Shown: positions 17,640 through 26,335, counted from the stretch's first letter. The stretch is DNA of 59,395 bases from Planosporangium mesophilum (GCF_016863255.1 NZ_BOON01000059.1:1-59395); one strand, 5' to 3'. Notes: a model not told the origin generated them from the sequence alone. Made by a program: numbers and translations.

Positions 17640-18764
17640 GTGCGTCGTTTCGTCACTCTGGTCGTGACCGCCGGCCTGCTCTTCAGCGCGGGTCCAGCCC
17701 CGGCGCGGGCGCAGCCGAGCCCGTCGCCCGGCACCGCTGCGACGCCCGGCGCGACGCCCGCCGAGACCGTGTGCGAGTTCGACGCCCGCACCGCCGAACT
17801 GTCCGGCCTGGTGGCCACCGGCAGCGGGTACGTCGCGGTCAACGACAGCAACGACGACCCCGCCGCGATCCGCGTGTTCTTCTTCGACCGCGGCTGCCGG
17901 CTCACCCGTACCGTCGGGTACCCGTCCACGGCGCGCGACCCGGAGGACCTGGCGGTCGCCCCCGACGGCACCCTGTGGGTGGCCGACATCGGCGACAACC
18001 TCACCAACGCCGCCGCCGACCGCCGGCGGACCGTCGCGCTGTGGAAGCTGCCGCCCGGCGCCCGCACCCCGGTGATCCACCGGCTCACCTACCCGGACGG
18101 GCCGCACGACGCGGAAGCGCTCGTCCTCGACGGCGCCGGCACCCCGGTGATCGTGACGAAGGAGCCGTTCGGGGCGGCGGGTATCTACGCCCCGAACGGA
18201 GCGCTGCAGCCCGACACCGCGACCGGGACGCCGCTGCGGAGGGCCGGTACCTTCACGCCGCGGCGTACCGGCACGCCCAACTTCCTCGGCTCCGCCGGGG
18301 AGGCGATGGTCACCGGTGGCGCCAACGCGCCCGACGGCGCGCGGGTGGCGCTTCGGACCTACGCCGACGCCTACGAGTGGGACGTACCCGACGGGGACGT
18401 GGTGAAGGCGATCACCACCGGTACGCCCCGGGTGACCCCGCTGCCGGAGGAGCCGCAGGGCGAGTCGATCGCCTACAGCCGCGACGGTACGAGCCTGCTG
18501 ACCGTATCCGACCAGTCCGGCCCGGCCCCGCTGCTCAGGTACCCGGCGACGAGACCCGGCCCGGCCGCGAGACCGACGGCCGGCCCGACCGCGCCCGGCG
18601 CGGCGGCCGCGACCCGCTCCGGCGCGGCAGCCGCGCCGCGGTCACCGGCCCAGGCCCGGTACCTCATCGGCGCCGCCGGGGCGCTCGGGCTCGCGCTGGT
18701 CGCCGCGGGCGTCGTCGCCATCGGCCGGTCGAGGCGGTCACGGCGCGGCAGCCCCGCGCCGTGA
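17640..18764 (+). CDS. Secreted, C-terminally membrane-anchored protein
   Basis: The 374-residue product has a clear signal peptide (RRFVTLVVTAGLLFSAGPAPARAQP), an extracytoplasmic body and a C-terminal anchor (YLIGAAGALGLALVAAGVVAIGRSRR). The body has beta-propeller-like blades such as DPEDLAVAPDGTLWVADIGDN, HDAEALVLDGAGTPVIVTKEP and SIAYSRDGTSLLTVSDQ, suggesting a sugar- or protein-binding propeller. An Ala/Pro/Arg-rich stalk precedes the anchor. The start is GTG 17640, which opens the signal peptide neatly; TTG at 17619 is an alternative. No good ribosome site is visible, so it may be leaderless. The role at the cell surface is unknown. Confidence 0.75.
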   Translation: MRRFVTLVVTAGLLFSAGPAPARAQPSPSPGTAATPGATPAETVCEFDARTAELSGLVATGSGYVAVNDSNDDPAAIRVFFFDRGCRLTRTVGYPSTARDPEDLAVAPDGTLWVADIGDNLTNAAADRRRTVALWKLPPGARTPVIHRLTYPDGPHDAEALVLDGAGTPVIVTKEPFGAAGIYAPNGALQPDTATGTPLRRAGTFTPRRTGTPNFLGSAGEAMVTGGANAPDGARVALRTYADAYEWDVPDGDVVKAITTGTPRVTPLPEEPQGESIAYSRDGTSLLTVSDQSGPAPLLRYPATRPGPAARPTAGPTAPGAAAATRSGAAAAPRSPAQARYLIGAAGALGLALVAAGVVAIGRSRRSRRGSPAP

Positions 18765-18777
18765 CCGCCACTCAGAC

Positions 18778-20217
18778 TCAGGCTTCGCCGTCGGGGCGGC
18801 CCATGCCCCGGTACTGCCAGCCGGCGCGGATCCACTCCGCGGCCTCCAGGCAGTTGCGGCCGTCGATCACGCGCCGCCCGCTGACCAGCTCGCCCAGCGC
18901 CGCCGGGTCGGCGGTGCGGAACTCGGCCCACTCGGTGAGCACACAGACCAGGTCCGCCCCGCGTACCGCGTCGGCCATGGTGGCCTCGTACGTCACGTCC
19001 GGCAGGGCCCGGCGGGCGTTGTCGATGCCCTGCGGGTCGTACACCCGCACGTCGGCACCGGCCTTGCCCAGCGTCGCGGCGACGGCCAGCGCCGGCGAGT
19101 CGCGTACGTCGTCGGAGTCGGGCTTGAACGTGGCGCCGAGCACGGCGACCCGGGCGCCGGCCAGCTCCGGCCCGGCCGGGCCGTAGCCGCGGTCGAGCAT
19201 GTCGGCGGCCAGCCGCACCACCCGGCTGCGCCGGCGCTGGTTGATCAGGTCGACCTCGTGCAGGAAGCGCAGCGCCTCGCCGGCACCCAGCTCCTGGGCC
19301 CGGGCCTGGAACGCGCGGATGTCCTTGGGCAGGCAGCCGCCACCGAAGCCGAGGCCCGCCCGCAGGAACCGGTTGCCGATGCGCGGGTCGTACCCGATCG
19401 CGCGGGCCAGGTTGGTCACGTCGCCGCCGGCGGCCTCGCAGACCTCGGCCATCGCGTTGATGAACGAGATCTTCGTGGCCAGGAACGCGTTCGCGGCCAC
19501 CTTGACCAGCTCGGCGGTGGCGAAGTCGGTGACCACGACCGGCACCTCGCGGTCCTCGGTGGCGGCCAGCGTGACGACACCCTCGTGCGCGGCGTCGAGC
19601 ATGGCGGCGGCCCACTCGCTGCGGACGCCCACCACGATGCGGTTGGGGCGCAGCACGTCCTCGACGGCGTGCCCCTCCTGGAGGAACTCGGGGCTCCAGG
19701 CGACCTCCACCCCCAGCTCCGACGGGGCGTGCTTGGCGACGAGCTGCTCCACCCATTCGGCGGTGCCCACCGGTACGGTCGACTTGCCCACGATCAGTGC
19801 CTTGCGGGTCAGGTGCCGGGCCAGGCCGGAGACGGCCGCCTCGACGTAGCGCAGGTCGGCGCCCATCCCGTCGGCCCGCTGCGGGGTGCCGACACAGATG
19901 AAGTGCACGTCGCCGAACTCCGCCACCTCGGCGTAGTCGGTCGAGAAGCGCAGCCGCCCCGAGGCGAGGTTCTTGCGCAGCAGCTCGTCCAGGCCGGCCT
20001 CGTGGAAAGGCACCTCGCCGCCGGCCAGCTTGGCGATCTTGGCCTCGTCGACGTCGAAGCCGATCACCTCGTACCCCAGCTCGGCGAAGCAGATCGCGTA
20101 CGTGGCGCCGAGGTACCCGGTACCCAGGAAGGTCAGCCGCGGCCGGTGCGCGCCTGACGGCGGGGTCACCGGTGCGGGGGCGGACAGGTCTCGGGTAGCG
20201 AGGTACGAACTGGTCAC
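18778..20217 (-). CDS. ugd: UDP-glucose 6-dehydrogenase
   Basis: The 479-residue enzyme oxidises UDP-glucose to UDP-glucuronate with two NAD. The N-terminal nucleotide fold has FLGTGYLGATYAICFAELG, followed by ICVGTPQ, GKSTVPVGTAEWV and WSPEFLQEG. The catalytic thiol is Cys295 in GFGGGCLPKD. The C-terminal UDP-binding domain contains LGATFKPDSDDVRDSPAL. GDP-mannose dehydrogenase is a close relative, so the sugar is assigned with some caution. GTG start with GGAGGAT upstream. It is the last gene of a minus-strand operon with a processive glycosyltransferase and two beta-helix proteins, 45 bases after the preceding stop, and so probably supplies a uronate precursor for that polymer. Confidence 0.92.
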   Translation of the reverse strand: MTSSYLATRDLSAPAPVTPPSGAHRPRLTFLGTGYLGATYAICFAELGYEVIGFDVDEAKIAKLAGGEVPFHEAGLDELLRKNLASGRLRFSTDYAEVAEFGDVHFICVGTPQRADGMGADLRYVEAAVSGLARHLTRKALIVGKSTVPVGTAEWVEQLVAKHAPSELGVEVAWSPEFLQEGHAVEDVLRPNRIVVGVRSEWAAAMLDAAHEGVVTLAATEDREVPVVVTDFATAELVKVAANAFLATKISFINAMAEVCEAAGGDVTNLARAIGYDPRIGNRFLRAGLGFGGGCLPKDIRAFQARAQELGAGEALRFLHEVDLINQRRRSRVVRLAADMLDRGYGPAGPELAGARVAVLGATFKPDSDDVRDSPALAVAATLGKAGADVRVYDPQGIDNARRALPDVTYEATMADAVRGADLVCVLTEWAEFRTADPAALGELVSGRRVIDGRNCLEAAEWIRAGWQYRGMGRPDGEA

Positions 20218-20262
20218 GTGCGGATCCTCCAGGGGTGTTGGGGATAGTTGAGTACGGGTGGG

Positions 20263-21516
20263 TCAACCACAGGCGACGTTGGCGAGGCCCTTCGCCGCTC
20301 CGGTCACCTTGTTGTCGCAGCTGAGCGTGTTGCCGTTGGCGGGGGCGAAGTGGAAGCCCCACCCGGGGCCGTTCACCTCGGCGGTGTTGGCCCTGAAGGT
20401 GTTGTCGGCCCCCCAGCCCTTGACGACCTCGTGCGTCTGGAAGCCGTCCTCCCGGGCGTTGCGGCCGACGTTGCCCTCGATCACCCAGCCGTTGCCCTTG
20501 ACGTCGACCCAGGAGTCGGCGTGCGACCCGGACAGCGCGCCCCCGTCGAACGTGTTACCGCTCAGCACACCTCCGGTCGTACCTTCCTTGATGTCGACCG
20601 ACTCGGCGGTCGTGGCGCTGATGTCGTTGCCGCGCACCACGTTGCGGTCGCTGGCGTCGGGCTTGCAGTCGGTGACGGTGCACCAGTTCGACTGCGCGGT
20701 ACCGACGTAGATGCCCTCGCCGAACTGGTCCCGGCGCAGGCCGGTGTCGCGGACCGTGTTGCCCTCGACAACGTTGTCCGAGCTGAAGTTGCGCAGGTGG
20801 ATCGCCTCGTCACCGATGTGCTCCACCGTCAAGCCCTTGATCAGAACCTGCTGCACCCGGTCGGCCATCAGCCCCTTCTGTCCATTGCGGACCCCGAAGC
20901 CTACGACGCGCCAGTAGCTGACGCCATCGAGGTGCAGAGCGTACCCGCCCTTGACACCGCCGCCGTCGATGACCGCCCGCGCGCTTCCGCACAGGGAGAT
21001 CGGCCGTTCCGCGGTGCCGGAGGTCTTCGCCTTGAAGCGCCCTTCGTAACCGCCGTCCTCCATCCAGATGCTGGCCCCCGGCGCCGCCGCGGCAAGCGCG
21101 GCCTCCAGCGAGGAGGCGTCGTGCACGACCACTGTCGGAGCGGGGCAGTCCCGTGTGCCCGGTCGGGCCGACGGGGTCTGCGACCGCGTGACCAGGGGCC
21201 CGGGCTGCGCTGGGGCCTGCGTCGCGGTCGGGCCGGCGACCGGCCCGGCCCCCCGAGGCTGCGGTTCGTTGCCCGCGGAGAACACGATGACCAGCGCGAT
21301 CAGTACGAGCGCCGCCGCGCCGGCGGACAGCCAGACCACGGGACCGCCGCGCAGGGCGCGCGGGCTGCCCGGCTGAGCCGGTTCGGCCTGCTGAGCCGGT
21401 TCGGCCTGCTGAGCCGGTTCGGCCTGCTGAGCCGGTTCGGCCGGTTCGGCCGGCTGGGGCGTGAGCTGGCTGTCGCCGGGCTCGCTGTCGCCAGCCGCTG
21501 GGGATTCCCCGGTCAT
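20263..21516 (-). CDS. Membrane-anchored right-handed parallel beta-helix protein
   Basis: A 417-residue protein with a cytoplasmic Pro/Glu/Gln-rich leader, one membrane segment (VVWLSAGAAALVLIALVIVF, about 60-80) and an outside beta-helix of the polysaccharide lyase/epimerase type. Rungs include GYALHLDGVSYWRVVGFGV, VQQVLIKGLTVEHIGDEAI, NVVEGNTVRDTG and GGVLSGNTFDGGALSG. Cysteines near both ends of the helix could form disulfides. The leader repeat AEPAQQ is encoded by an 18-bp tandem repeat. Its ATG overlaps the TGA of the upstream beta-helix gene (ATGA), indicating translational coupling. A polyuronate lyase or C5-epimerase role is plausible but unproven. Confidence 0.82.
   Translation of the reverse strand: MTGESPAAGDSEPGDSQLTPQPAEPAEPAQQAEPAQQAEPAQQAEPAQPGSPRALRGGPVVWLSAGAAALVLIALVIVFSAGNEPQPRGAGPVAGPTATQAPAQPGPLVTRSQTPSARPGTRDCPAPTVVVHDASSLEAALAAAAPGASIWMEDGGYEGRFKAKTSGTAERPISLCGSARAVIDGGGVKGGYALHLDGVSYWRVVGFGVRNGQKGLMADRVQQVLIKGLTVEHIGDEAIHLRNFSSDNVVEGNTVRDTGLRRDQFGEGIYVGTAQSNWCTVTDCKPDASDRNVVRGNDISATTAESVDIKEGTTGGVLSGNTFDGGALSGSHADSWVDVKGNGWVIEGNVGRNAREDGFQTHEVVKGWGADNTFRANTAEVNGPGWGFHFAPANGNTLSCDNKVTGAAKGLANVACG
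21372..21443 (-). repeat. 18-bp in-frame tandem repeat, four copies
   Basis: GCTGAGCCGGTTCGGCCT (plus strand) repeats at 21372, 21390, 21408 and 21426, followed by a shorter GTTCGGCCG copy. On the coding strand it spells the six-residue unit AEPAQQ in the cytoplasmic leader of the beta-helix protein. Near-identity between copies suggests recent expansion; copy number probably varies between strains. Confidence 0.92.
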
Positions 21517-23399
21517 CGCGACATCACCGGAATCCTGGTCGCGCCGTCCGGCTGCGTCAGTTCCCGGGCCGGCGCCGCGCCCAGCGGCGCCTTGTCGGCG
21601 TACGGGTGGACGATCAGACCCCGAACCCGGCGCCTACCCTTCACCGCGGCGAAGAGGATGAGCAGCAGGATGGCCGCCCACAGCATCGTCATCGGGCTGG
21701 CGTAGTGCCGGAACTTGACCCAGAACGAGCTCGTGTCGTGCCAGGCGAACATGGGATTCTCCTTGATGACCAGCTTCCCGTTCGCCCGGGACGTGTCCAC
21801 GGCGCTGGGCCCCACGCCGGCGATCACGTTGTAGGAGACCACGGTACGGCCGGTCTCCCCGATCAGGCTGACGCCGTGGTTGGTCGCCTTCTGGATGGTG
21901 TTCCCGCGTACCTCGGCGACGGAGTCGCGCAGGTAGATGGCGGTGTCGGCGCCCTCGATGACGTTGCCGGTGACGGTGGCGGAGGTGACGCCGTCGCGCA
22001 GCGCGATGCCCTGCCTGCGCTGGTCGCGCAGGCGGTTGCCGGTGATCGCCACCTTGTCGGACGACTGGCGGGCGACGATACCCATGTCGCCCCCGACGAC
22101 CTCGTTGTTCTGTACGCCCACGTTCAGGCCGCCGAGAACCTCGATCCCGTAGTGGCCGTTGTCGCGTACCACGCTGTTGGACACCGAGTTCGAGCCGTAG
22201 CTGGCGGTCGATTCGCCGGAGGCCGACGGGCCCTTCGCCAGCGGCTGCCCGCTGAGGGTGAAGCCGTTGCCGGCGTTGCCCTCCGCGGTCGAGCCGCTGA
22301 TGCGTACCTCGCGGGTGGCGCGCGACAGCACGAAGCCGTCACCGCCGTTGCGCCGGGAGGTGGTCCGCTCGATGACCGCGCTGGAGGCGAACCGGTGCAT
22401 GACCACGCCGTCCTCGCGGCTCTTCTCCACCGTGATGTCGCTGATGTGGATGCCGTTGGCGCTGGAGACGAAGAGGCCGAACGCGTTGTCGGTCACGACG
22501 GACTGGCTGATCTTGCCGGAGACGTACGACAGGCCGGGCACCGTGAACCTGCTGTCCGGTGTCACCAGCGGCCCGCTGGGCTGGGCGAGTACGCCGCCGA
22601 AGCCGGGATCCTCGTCGGACTTTGCCGGCCCGTCGGCCAGCCGCTGCGCCTTGGCCTCGTGGCGCTGGTCCTTGGTCAGGTGCGCGGGCGCGTCCACGTC
22701 GCCGGTGTTCGGCCGGTCGGTGCCGGTCAGGCTGAGACCGCCGGTGCGGCCGCTCCAGAACCCGAGGGACTGGATCTTCGCGTACTCCATCGAGAACTGG
22801 CCGCCGATGGCCCGGATGTAGGCCCGCCCGTCCCTCACGTCGGTGTCGGGCTTGTTCGTGCGCGGGTCCCAGCTGGTGATGGTCGTCCGCGCCTGGGGCG
22901 TGCCCTGGATGGTGAGCTTCCCGCCGAAGGAGACGATGGAGACGAACCCGTTGCTGGTACTGGCCAGGCGCAGGGTCAGGCCGCCGGGGTTGGACAGCAT
23001 CAGCTTGGCGCCGGAGTTCAGGTAGAGGTTCTCGGTGAGCAGGTAGGAGCCGTCATTCTGCCGGACGAAGGTCTCCGGGGCCAACTTCAACAGGTCGGCG
23101 ATCGTGTACTCGGCGCTCTGCTGGGTCAGCACCAGCGTGTACCCGCTGCCGGTGTCGAGGCGGTAGGGCTTGTACCAGTTCGCCCCGCCCTTGGCCGGCG
23201 CCACCGCGGTCACCGCCCGGACCTGGATCAGGCGGCGGTCCTCGTCGGCGACGAGCGACGCCTGCCGCTCGGACTCCTCCACGGACACGCCCGGCGCCGG
23301 GTCGGCGCTCGGCCCCGCGGTCGCCGCCGTGGGCGTCCAGCCGCAGACGGTCGCCGCGAGCAGGACCGGCACGAGGGCGCGACGCGCCCATACCTTCAT
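21513..23399 (-). CDS. Secreted parallel beta-helix protein with C-terminal membrane anchor
   Basis: The 628-residue product starts with a signal peptide (KVWARRALVPVLLAATVCG), then an N-terminal beta domain (about 40-230) and a long right-handed beta-helix (about 250-540). Repeated rungs read SSAVIERTTSRRNGGDGFVL, VRISGSTAEGNAGNGF, KVAITGNRLRDQRRQGIAL and ATVTGNVIEGADTAIYL. This resembles the CASH/NosD-type fold of AlgG-like epimerases and lyases. A membrane segment near the end (MTMLWAAILLLILFAAVKG) would tether it on the outer face. ATG 23399 is chosen; GTG 23408 is an alternative. It lies 11 bases after the glycosyltransferase stop. Enzymatic activity cannot be read from sequence alone. 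Confidence 0.82.
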   Translation of the reverse strand: MKVWARRALVPVLLAATVCGWTPTAATAGPSADPAPGVSVEESERQASLVADEDRRLIQVRAVTAVAPAKGGANWYKPYRLDTGSGYTLVLTQQSAEYTIADLLKLAPETFVRQNDGSYLLTENLYLNSGAKLMLSNPGGLTLRLASTSNGFVSIVSFGGKLTIQGTPQARTTITSWDPRTNKPDTDVRDGRAYIRAIGGQFSMEYAKIQSLGFWSGRTGGLSLTGTDRPNTGDVDAPAHLTKDQRHEAKAQRLADGPAKSDEDPGFGGVLAQPSGPLVTPDSRFTVPGLSYVSGKISQSVVTDNAFGLFVSSANGIHISDITVEKSREDGVVMHRFASSAVIERTTSRRNGGDGFVLSRATREVRISGSTAEGNAGNGFTLSGQPLAKGPSASGESTASYGSNSVSNSVVRDNGHYGIEVLGGLNVGVQNNEVVGGDMGIVARQSSDKVAITGNRLRDQRRQGIALRDGVTSATVTGNVIEGADTAIYLRDSVAEVRGNTIQKATNHGVSLIGETGRTVVSYNVIAGVGPSAVDTSRANGKLVIKENPMFAWHDTSSFWVKFRHYASPMTMLWAAILLLILFAAVKGRRRVRGLIVHPYADKAPLGAAPARELTQPDGATRIPVMSR

Positions 23400-23410
23400 G
23401 TCTGTCACGG

Positions 23411-24682
23411 TCAGTGCACATCCGCCGGGATGCGCGGCTCGGTCAGCGTGGCCGCGTTCTGGCCCTCGCCACCGAGCTGGTCGGCCGACCGGGTCAGCCA
23501 GCCCTGCTTGTTCATGGTCACGAAGGCGTACAGCTTGATGGGCAGCGAGATCAGGATGACCACCACCGCGAGCACCGGCAGCAGCAGAATCTCCTGGGGG
23601 TGGCGCCGCAGGTGCGAGTAGCCGCGGATACCGCGCCCGACCAGGAGCCAGACCAGCACCATCACGACGCTGCGGGGCGTCATGTCCAGTCGGCTCAGCA
23701 GCAGGTACCCGAGAGCCATGCCCATCGTCACCGGGGTCAGCAGAATCTGCAGCACCGTCACCTTGGTGACCATCGGCGCCCGCCACAGCCAGCCCTTGTA
23801 CAGGGCGGTCAGGTAGCAGCGGTACGAGTTGCGGCTCCAGCGCACCCGCTGCTTGACGAAGGCCCGGAACGACGACGGGAACATCGACAGCGCCTTGGCC
23901 GACGACTGGTGGACGGTCTTGTACCCGGAGGCGAGCACCAACCAGGTCAGCCGGCCGTCGTCGCCGGCCACGCACCGGCGCCCCAGGAAGAACTCGTTCT
24001 CCAGGTTCTCCAGTACCGGCATGATCGCCGCCCGCCGGTACGCGGCGGTCCGACCGGACAGGCAGGCCACGCCCCCCGCGCGGCCCATCGCCGGTACGTA
24101 GTCGTAGTAGCGCAGGTTCACCAGCCAGTCCGCGATGCGCCGCCAGATGCTCGTGGTGCGCTGGTACACGTTCTGCTGCGTGCCGACGCCGCCCACGGCA
24201 GGGTCCACGAACGGCATCTGTACCGCGTCGAGCAGGCCCGGAGTCCACCGGGTGTCGGAGTCGACCAGCACGACCACCTCGCCCTGTGCGGCGCGGATCC
24301 CGACGCCCAGGGCGGAGCGCTTGCCCCGGTGCTGGAAGGCGATGACGCGTACCCGCGGGTCCTCGACGGCCGCCAGCCGCCGTCGGACCTCCACGTCGTC
24401 CACGTCGGGCACGATGATGACCTCGGCGGGGTTCTGCGCCAGCCAGGTCTCCAGGCACTCCAGCAGGATGTCGGGGTCCTCGCGGTACGCCGGGACCACC
24501 ACGGAGACGGTCGTGCGGAAGTTGTTGACCACCGGCTTGGCGAAGCGGGACAGCACCGCGCGGTAGAGCCAGAGCAGCCAGACGAAGATGCCCGCCAGGC
24601 CGAGCGGCATCACCTCACGCCATGACGTCTCGCCTACCGCCTCGACTGTCCAGGACCACACGCTGTCGACTAATCCCGACAC
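23411..24682 (-). CDS. Processive family 2 glycosyltransferase (polysaccharide synthase)
   Basis: The 423-residue membrane enzyme resembles hyaluronan/cellulose-type synthases that polymerise a sugar chain and push it across the membrane. A membrane segment (PLGLAGIFVWLLWLYRAVL) precedes the GT-A domain (SVVVPAYREDP; DVDD; Asp141-Ser-Asp143; AGDDGRLTW). QRVRW at 278-282 is the QxxRW signature of processive enzymes. About four C-terminal membrane helices follow. GTG 24682 (VSGLVDSVWSW) is chosen because longer frames add only low-complexity sequence; GGGGGG lies 12 or so bases upstream. It heads the operon that ends with ugd, so UDP-glucuronate is a likely donor. Confidence 0.88.
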   Translation of the reverse strand: MSGLVDSVWSWTVEAVGETSWREVMPLGLAGIFVWLLWLYRAVLSRFAKPVVNNFRTTVSVVVPAYREDPDILLECLETWLAQNPAEVIIVPDVDDVEVRRRLAAVEDPRVRVIAFQHRGKRSALGVGIRAAQGEVVVLVDSDTRWTPGLLDAVQMPFVDPAVGGVGTQQNVYQRTTSIWRRIADWLVNLRYYDYVPAMGRAGGVACLSGRTAAYRRAAIMPVLENLENEFFLGRRCVAGDDGRLTWLVLASGYKTVHQSSAKALSMFPSSFRAFVKQRVRWSRNSYRCYLTALYKGWLWRAPMVTKVTVLQILLTPVTMGMALGYLLLSRLDMTPRSVVMVLVWLLVGRGIRGYSHLRRHPQEILLLPVLAVVVILISLPIKLYAFVTMNKQGWLTRSADQLGGEGQNAATLTEPRIPADVH

Positions 24683-25297
24683 GAATACCTGACCCCCCTG
24701 GGGCGCGAAAGAAGAAAGCCCGAAACTGTGCGTACGCGGATGCGGCGGCCCGGTGGCGTTGCCGTTTCGGGGCGCGACGATGCGCCCCACCGGACCGTTG
24801 GATCGGCTCCGCGCCGCCATCGAGTGCCTTGGAAAGGCCGATGGTTGGGGAGCCGGTGATGTTCGAACCGTGAGAATCAGCCGGCGACGCTCGGACGCCC
24901 TCGACGGGGCGGACCCGGTGCCGTGACGGCTGCTGTCGAAGGCCGCTACGCGGCTGCCGTCAACGGCAGCTACCCGGCGGTGCCGGTTCGATCAGTTGGG
25001 GATTGCATCGCTATGTGCGCATCGCTTCGGCTCTCCTCGAGGATCGAACGTCCTCGGGCGCCGGTTTCGCTACTGACTCCCCGCCGTGCTCGAGCGACCA
25101 CGTACGCTCGGCGGATCACTGCCTCGCCCTGGACCCGGTTGGGTCCGGACAAGAATCTGCCGCATCTCCCGCCCTTCCTGCGTCGTGAGGCGGTCCGTGA
25201 TCTGCTACCGACCGGGGGCCGTCGACTCGGCCGACCACCCGACACGCGACGCCCCCGCCGCCCGGTGCCCGCCGGGGCGATCTTCGGCCCCTATATG
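24683..25297. other. Long intergenic region between EPS operon and glpF
   Basis: About 615 bases without a convincing gene. It holds several stable stem-loops: GGGGCGC/GCGCCCC (24769-24788), GCTGCCGT/ACGGCAGC (24953-24970) and GGACCC/GGGTCC (25131-25146). The promoter and leader of the exopolysaccharide operon must lie here on the minus strand. I looked for c-di-GMP and c-di-AMP riboswitch cores and could not match either convincingly. Confidence 0.5.
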
Positions 25298-25350
25298 AAC
25301 GATCATCGTTGACTCCCCCGGATCCGGGTGCCTACGGTAAACCGATCGGT
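25298..25350 (+). promoter_or_regulatory. glpF promoter with overlapping palindromic operator
   Basis: TTGACT (25309-25314) and TACGGT (25333-25338), 18 bases apart, form a plausible promoter. The 13-bp palindrome AACGATCATCGTT (25298-25310) overlaps the -35 box and a second palindrome ACCGATCGGT (25341-25350) lies just past the -10. This layout suits a glycerol-responsive repressor such as the IclR-type GylR of Streptomyces; the regulator gene is not in the window. Confidence 0.6.
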
Positions 25351-25412
25351 AACAAGCCGGTCGCCGATGCGACGACACCCCCGCACCGCCCTACCGGGCA
25401 TCAGGAGGAGAC

Positions 25413-26246
25413 ATGGCGTACGCAGGAAGAATTCCCGGAATCGTCGGTGAGATGGCGGCGGAGTTCGCCGGTACGGCGATCCTCATTCTGTTCGGGGTGG
25501 GCGTCGTCGCACAGGTCGTCGGCGGCGGTATCGGCGACCACGACAGCATCGCGTGGGCCTGGGGCCTCGGTGTGACCCTCGGCGTCTACGTCGCCGCCAA
25601 GGTGAGCGGCGCGCACCTCAACCCGGCCGTCACCGTCGCCCTCGCGGTCTTCCGCAAGGTGTCCTGGAGCAAGGTGCTGCCGTACTCCCTCGCCCAGACC
25701 GCGGGCGCTTTCGTCGCCGCCCTGATCGTCCGGTGGAACTACAGCGAAGTGCTGTCCAAGGTGGACCCCGGCCACACGATCAAGACGCAGGGGGTCTTCT
25801 CCACCCTGCCCGGCAACGGGACGCTGCCGGTCGGCACCCTGGGCGCGCTGCGGGACCAGATCATCGGTACCGCGATTCTGCTCTTCCTCGTCGTCGCCGT
25901 GACCGACCTGCGCAACTCGAGCCCGGCCGCCAACCTTGCCCCGGTCGTGGTCGGCCTGATCGTGGTGGCGATCGGCATGGCCTGGGGTACCGACGCGGGC
26001 TACGCCATCAACCCGGCCCGCGACTTCGGCCCCCGGCTGGCGTCGTTCCTGACCGGCTACGACACGGCGTTCATGGACCAGTATGGAAACCTGTACTTCT
26101 GGGTGCCGATCGTCGGCCCGCTCATCGGCGGCGTCATCGGGGTCGCCCTCTACGAGGTACTCGTCGGCAGGTTCCTGCCGGAGGCCGAGCCGGTGGTCGT
26201 CCCCGGACAGGCCGACGCCGCCGAACCGGCGACGGCAAGCGCCTGA
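25413..26246 (+). CDS. glpF: Glycerol uptake facilitator (aquaglyceroporin)
   Basis: The 277-residue MIP-family channel lets glycerol diffuse across the membrane. It has six hydrophobic segments and both pore motifs, [13 protein letters not shown] and [13 protein letters not shown]; the Asp after the second NPAR is the mark of glycerol-conducting members rather than strict water channels. The ATG lies 8 bases behind AGGAGG. glpK follows after 89 bases on the same strand, so the pair is an uptake-and-trapping operon. The last codons and stop are part of a 21-bp tandem repeat. A promoter/operator cluster is seen at 25298-25350. Confidence 0.95.
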   Translation: MAYAGRIPGIVGEMAAEFAGTAILILFGVGVVAQVVGGGIGDHDSIAWAWGLGVTLGVYVAAKVSGAHLNPAVTVALAVFRKVSWSKVLPYSLAQTAGAFVAALIVRWNYSEVLSKVDPGHTIKTQGVFSTLPGNGTLPVGTLGALRDQIIGTAILLFLVVAVTDLRNSSPAANLAPVVVGLIVVAIGMAWGTDAGYAINPARDFGPRLASFLTGYDTAFMDQYGNLYFWVPIVGPLIGGVIGVALYEVLVGRFLPEAEPVVVPGQADAAEPATASA

Positions 26247-26293
26247 CTCAAGGCGGCAAGCGCCTGACTCGAGGCGGCAAGCGCCTGACTCAA
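26231..26293. repeat. 21-bp tandem repeat spanning the glpF stop
   Basis: GGCGGCAAGCGCCTGACTCRA occurs three times at 26231-26251, 26252-26272 and 26273-26293, with a fourth partial copy (AGCGCCTGATCCAA) after it. The first copy contains the end and TGA stop of glpF, so the repeat looks like a reiterated gene end. It fills most of the glpF-glpK spacer. Confidence 0.92.
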
Positions 26294-26335
26294 CAAGAGC
26301 GCCTGATCCAAGCAGCGTCAGAAGGGAAGATCCAG

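Noticed and set aside
24683-24745. c-di-GMP-I riboswitch, because of TACGCACAG on the minus strand before the synthase
   Set aside because: The GCAAACC and GGNNCGCAAAGCC blocks are missing and there is no room for the full aptamer before the start.
24790-25000. Possible c-di-AMP (ydaO) riboswitch, because of AACGGCAGCTACCCGG near the 3-prime side
   Set aside because: Only one short segment resembles the consensus; the remaining conserved blocks and pseudoknot could not be matched, and the downstream gene (glpF) is not a typical target.
24923-25312. 129-codon frame upstream of glpF
   Set aside because: No ribosome site, no family resemblance, poor codon bias, and it overlaps the glpF promoter elements.
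25553-26335. Long frame joining the glpF region to glpK
   Set aside because: It is the out-of-frame reading of glpF fused through the tandem repeats; glpK has its own start and ribosome site at 26336.
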